This document shows, one piece after another, positions 60,544-64,000 of a DNA stretch of 64,000 bases; position 1 is the first letter of the stretch, and every line of letters begins with the position of its first letter. This stretch comes from Capsicum annuum (Eukaryota; Streptophyta; Magnoliopsida; Solanales; Solanaceae). Both the position numbers and the translations under genes were made by a program. The DNA is taken from the NCBI RefSeq assembly GCF_002878395.1, contig NC_061114.1, positions 147,813,229-147,877,228 of the forward strand, in the 5' to 3' direction. The notes beneath the pieces were generated by a model, which saw nothing but the letters and a program-made list of their open reading frames with translations, did no database searches and was not told where the DNA came from.

Positions 60544-62998
60544 ATCATACCAAGTATTTCCCTAGCATAATCTAAGTTCTAATAAATAATTATTGGTATA
60601 CAAAATTTTCAAAAAACTCATTATTTTTCAGTTTAGGTCCTGACATTGCATAGGAAATTTAAATAGCTTTCCAACGATATAAAATTCACCCAAATCCGAT
60701 AACCGGGTAAGAAGTTATGGAGATTTTAAGTTTAAGTCATTAGACCCCATCATTTAACCCTTAGCATGTCGTGGAGCTAGTCTAAGTGACGAATGGCAAT
60801 TTCCAGTGGAGGTGTGCAATCTTGGCACATCATACGAAAGGCCAGATTTGTATTTGGTAGTTTTTAATGTCTCTCCACAATTCCACCGCATTCTTGTCAA
60901 CTTCCAGGTCCCAATCAATGAAGGACCGTAATTTGCCTCGCATCTCACCACAAACCAGTTTCCTAGTTGTCCAATTCGAGTGGTTTGGCGCGATAGTGGC
61001 GCGTCGTGCTAAGGCCAAAAACATTGGGATCTTCAATTTTTGGCTTCTATTTTTAAATTCGTTCAAGGGTAGTTAGGTCTTTTTTAATGACCCTAATTAA
61101 CCTAAAAAATGAAATTTTATCCCTAGACACCATAAATAGTCTTTTTTTTTCAATTACTCTGACAATCATAGATTCTCTTTTCAAGAACAAGAAACCCTAG
61201 ATCTCACATTCAAGGCCAATCCTCAAGAACTAACCAGAACTTCAAGAAATTTTCTATCCCAGGTATGTTAGATATTCATCTATGGATTCATTTCATCCAT
61301 GGATCCCACGTAACCCATTTTTGTCACCCAGCTATAATCTTTTTAAATTATTATGTTTTAAATTATGATTTCATCCATGAATCTCCATGCACTAATGATT
61401 TTATACCATGTTACCATGAGATTATCATCACTATTCAATTCTCTATGTTTTAGTATTATCATTTATTGAATAAAACCATGATTTAGTACTATTATGTTGA
61501 ATTCATACTATTTTTATAAGTTCCATGGCATTCTCTTGATTGTTCTAAACCCTGAACTACAAGTGTTTGATAAAAGACCTATAAGAGTGATTGATTTAAA
61601 TAAAAGCCTTCATGTTTTGTCCTTCAAGCTTTATTATCATTTTACTATTATTATTTTGAGTCCTGGGGGCATTGAATACCCAAAATCCATAGCTGTTAAC
61701 TTAGTCTAGTATCAGTACATTACAAAGTAGTCTTCAGAACATACTTTGAGCATTATCTGAATAGTTAGTTACTAGTCAGATGGACTTTGTATAGTCTAGT
61801 ATTTCAGTTGGGAGTTGGATTTAGCACCGATGAGTGTAGGGATATTGGATTTCCGAGAAGATAGGCAGAGTCGTTAGTGGCATTCCATATACTACAGAAC
61901 TACATAGCCAGAGTAGGATATGAGAAGTTATCAGTCAAATTAGGCTTGACTATATCACAGGGGTCACCGATTAGTTCAGGCTTGACACCCTCAGTCCTTT
62001 GGACAAATTACTAGTTTAGTAGATCCACACAGCCAGTGTTGGTACCCATGGCATGTTATTAATACCCTTCTAACTTGGGTTACAGGTTGGACCCTAATTA
62101 GCTTAGATTGGGGCACGTGTGTTAGATGATACCTCCTACAGTCTCAAATATAGTCTCAGTTACAATCTAAGTTTAGTAACGCAATCTTAGTGTTATTTTA
62201 CCAAAGCATATAGATATTAGTTTATTTCAGCATTTTTGTTTACAGATTTAACTCAGTCCATGTTATATGCTTGGTCATGCATCTCCAGTGTCTACATATT
62301 TTAACGTATCTTCTGTATTTACAAAATTTCATGCGTACTCAATATTTACAGTTTCTCAATATTTTCAGTATCTACAGATTCCATGTTTTCTACTGAGTAC
62401 TCCATGTTTTACATGCATATTTAGTTAATTATTCATTCTATTTATAAAACTATGCATATCAGCCTACCTTATTTAGCATACCAGTACATTCAAAGTACTG
62501 ATCGCTAACTTTTTTTGTGCTATGATGTATCATATCATAGGTGCTGATGCTTAGTTCTCGGACCACGCTTAGATCTTACTCCTCAGGCTATCAGCCGTAC
62601 AGTAGCAGTGGTAAGTCCTCATCATTAGAAGATAGATTATTTTACTTGATATCTCTATTTCTACAGTTAGCAGTGTTAGTTGGGGGCCTATTATATGAAC
62701 TAATATTTAGTTAGTCAATTTTAGAGTCTTTTCAGACATTAGAGTCAGTTATCCAGTATTTATAGTTTTAGTAGACATGTCAGTTTATCATTATTTAATA
62801 AGATTCAGTCAGTTTTATTATAGATTCATATTTGAATATTTATTCAGTGATAAAACATTATTGTAGTATCAGATGTTTTCTGTAATTATGATATTATTAT
62901 TCAGTGCTCACTACTAGTACCTGCTCATGGGTTATCTTGTGGTACCTCGAGACTATAAGCACTGTGTGATGACTAAGGGGTAGTCCTGGGCCATTACA
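60544..62998 (+). repeat. 5' LTR of the last chromovirus, family 3 type
   Basis: It ends GGGCCATTACA two bases before a primer site. It contains CCCAAATCCGATAACCGGG (60695-60713), a CG-bearing patch (about 60765-61010), a CATAAATAG TATA-like box (61131-61139) and GAAACCCTAGA. The second half matches 18516-20018 and, reversed, 17480-18515. The left end is unclear and may be truncated. Confidence 0.75.
61131..61139 (+). promoter_or_regulatory. TATA-like box
   Basis: CATAAATAG lies about 120 bp after the CG-bearing patch and before the GAAACCCTAGATC stretch typical of transcribed LTR parts. Confidence 0.4.
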
Positions 62999-63001
62999 AA
63001 C

Positions 63002-63015
63002 TTGGTATCAGAGCC
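63002..63015 (+). promoter_or_regulatory. Perfect initiator tRNA-Met primer-binding site
   Basis: TTGGTATCAGAGCC, three bases after the LTR, with no change from the plant consensus. Confidence 0.9.
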
Positions 63016-63221
63016 TAAGATTTGAAAGTATCTTAGGATGTCAGAAAGCCACATTGAGTAGAGTCTTATGCATGGGTGAGTAGCGCGCCACTCTTATTGA
63101 TGAAAGGATACAAGGCATTTAGGAAAAAGTTTCTGTTCTTTCAGTATTCATATAGTGTAAGTGAGCATGAGCTCAAGTCAAACTCCTTGTCTAATCTATT
63201 TCTTCCTTCTGTTTACAGAAC

Positions 63222-64000
63222 ATGCCTCCCTAGAAGAATAGAAGAAGAATAGGAAATCAGCCGGTCCCTCAGCCTGCCTAGGAAGATCCCCTAGACAAGT
63301 ACGTCTCTCACACAGATTTCCAAAATGTGTTCACTACTCTAGCCAATTCTATAGAAGTACAAAATGAATGACTAGCTTTTGTTTTGGCCAACCTAGTGGC
63401 CAATACTGCTGCAACTAGAATTAGGGATTTCACCCAAATAAATCCTCCTTCTTTCATTGGATCCAAGTCTGAAGAGGATCCACTAGAATTCTTTGATATA
63501 ACTCAAAAAGTAATGGATGTTATTGGGGTTACATCTAGTCAAAGTGCTGAGTTAGCTGCATATCAATTATAGAATATATCCCATACATGGTTTAAGTACT
63601 GAAAAGTAGATAGGGGTGTTAATACAGGGCTTGTAGAATGGGAAGAATTTGCCACAGTTTTCTTAGATAGATTATTCCCATTGGAGCTGAGAGAGGCCAA
63701 AGTGTTAGAGTTCATTAACTTAAGGTAGGGTAGCATGAGCATGAGGGAGTATTCCCTCAAGCTTACTCAGTTACATAGGTATTCTCCTCATATGGTAGCT
63801 GATAATATGTCCAAGATGAGTAAGTTTATGTTTATAGTATCTGATAGTATGGTGAATGAGTGCAGCACCACAATGCTTATTAGTGAGATGGACTTATCTA
63901 GGATGATGGTCCATGCTCAACAGATAGAGGAGCAAAAGATTAATGAGAGGGAGAGAATAAACAAGAGAGCTAGGATGAATAGTTTTAATTTCAGTCAGCC
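63222..64000 (+). pseudogene. gag: Gag, one frame with six transition-type stops, runs off the window
   Basis: From ATG (63222, MPP) the same frame reads to the window edge with no frameshift. It contains RIRDFTQINPPSFIGSKSEE, DPLEFFDITQKVMDVIGV, EWEEFATVFLDRLFPLELRE, FINLR, MSMREYSLKLTQLHRYSPHM and MDLSRMMVHAQQIEEQK: the full chromovirus gag core. Stops are at 63231, 63279, 63369, 63570, 63600 and 63726. Each can be made from a sense codon by one C to T or G to A change (CAG, CAG, CGA, CAG, TGG, CAG). This is the youngest-looking gag in the window. The zinc knuckle should lie just beyond the edge. Confidence 0.9.

Noticed and set aside
1..64000. Endogenous pararetrovirus as a source of the RT sequences
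   Set aside because: The RT is accompanied by integrase, chromodomain-like tails, tRNA primer sites next to LTRs and target duplications, so these are Ty3/gypsy elements. No movement-protein or coat-type motif was seen.
1..64000. CRISPR array, bacterial operon or organelle fragment
   Set aside because: There are no regular direct repeats with unique spacers, no long bacterial frames with ribosome sites, and no recognisable plastid or mitochondrial genes.

Overview
This window looks like pericentromeric or other heterochromatic DNA of a flowering plant. It is AT-rich throughout and I can find no host gene, tRNA, rRNA or CRISPR array. Almost everything recognisable is decayed LTR retrotransposon sequence, mostly Ty3/gypsy of the chromovirus (Tekay/Del-like) type. 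The signs are long LTRs of about 2.2-3 kb with TGTAAY...CCC / GGG...TTACA ends, primer-binding sites matching initiator tRNA-Met, and gag-protease-RT-RNase H-integrase order with a chromodomain-like tail. A second lineage, Athila/Tat-like, has a tRNA-Asp-type primer-binding site and a GTGTGGGG polypurine tract. The overall style would fit Solanaceae, but that is an impression and not proven.

Layout. 1-2160 and 8375-about 11900: one plus-strand chromovirus (host A), split at the RNase H/integrase junction by a minus-strand element at 2161-8374 (target duplication GGATT/AGATT). 11900-13745: unassigned DNA ending in degenerate repeats. 13746-23304: a compound insertion. It holds a minus-strand LTR in three pieces, a small 3.57-kb LTR element (13910-17479, CGACA/TGACA duplication) and a plus-strand LTR element (18516-22079) facing the first LTR head to head. 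23305-24134: unassigned. 24135-26364: truncated plus-strand LTR with an internal tandem duplication. 26365-34782: minus-strand chromovirus (host B) whose RT is split by a solo LTR (27924-30199, duplication AACCT). 34783-36579: Athila/Tat-like LTR end, primer site and gag remnant. 36580-39877: 3' part of another minus-strand chromovirus. 39878-52854: plus-strand chromovirus (host C). Its RT is hit twice: by a minus-strand Athila/Tat-like element carrying only gag and protease (44771-52492) and, about 360 bp further on, by a plus-strand chromovirus (52855-60543). 60544-64000: LTR, primer site and gag of a last plus-strand chromovirus running off the window.

No gene here appears functional as a cellular gene. 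The reading frames are broken, largely by changes of the kind expected from cytosine methylation (CAG to TAG and similar). The most unusual objects are the small LTR element with a long reading frame resembling neither gag nor pol, the gag-protease-only element, a near-perfect hairpin at an internal deletion junction, short palindromes repeated in one LTR family, and the head-to-head LTR arrangement. Boundaries given as exact rest on TG/CA ends, primer sites or target duplications; the others are estimates by eye.
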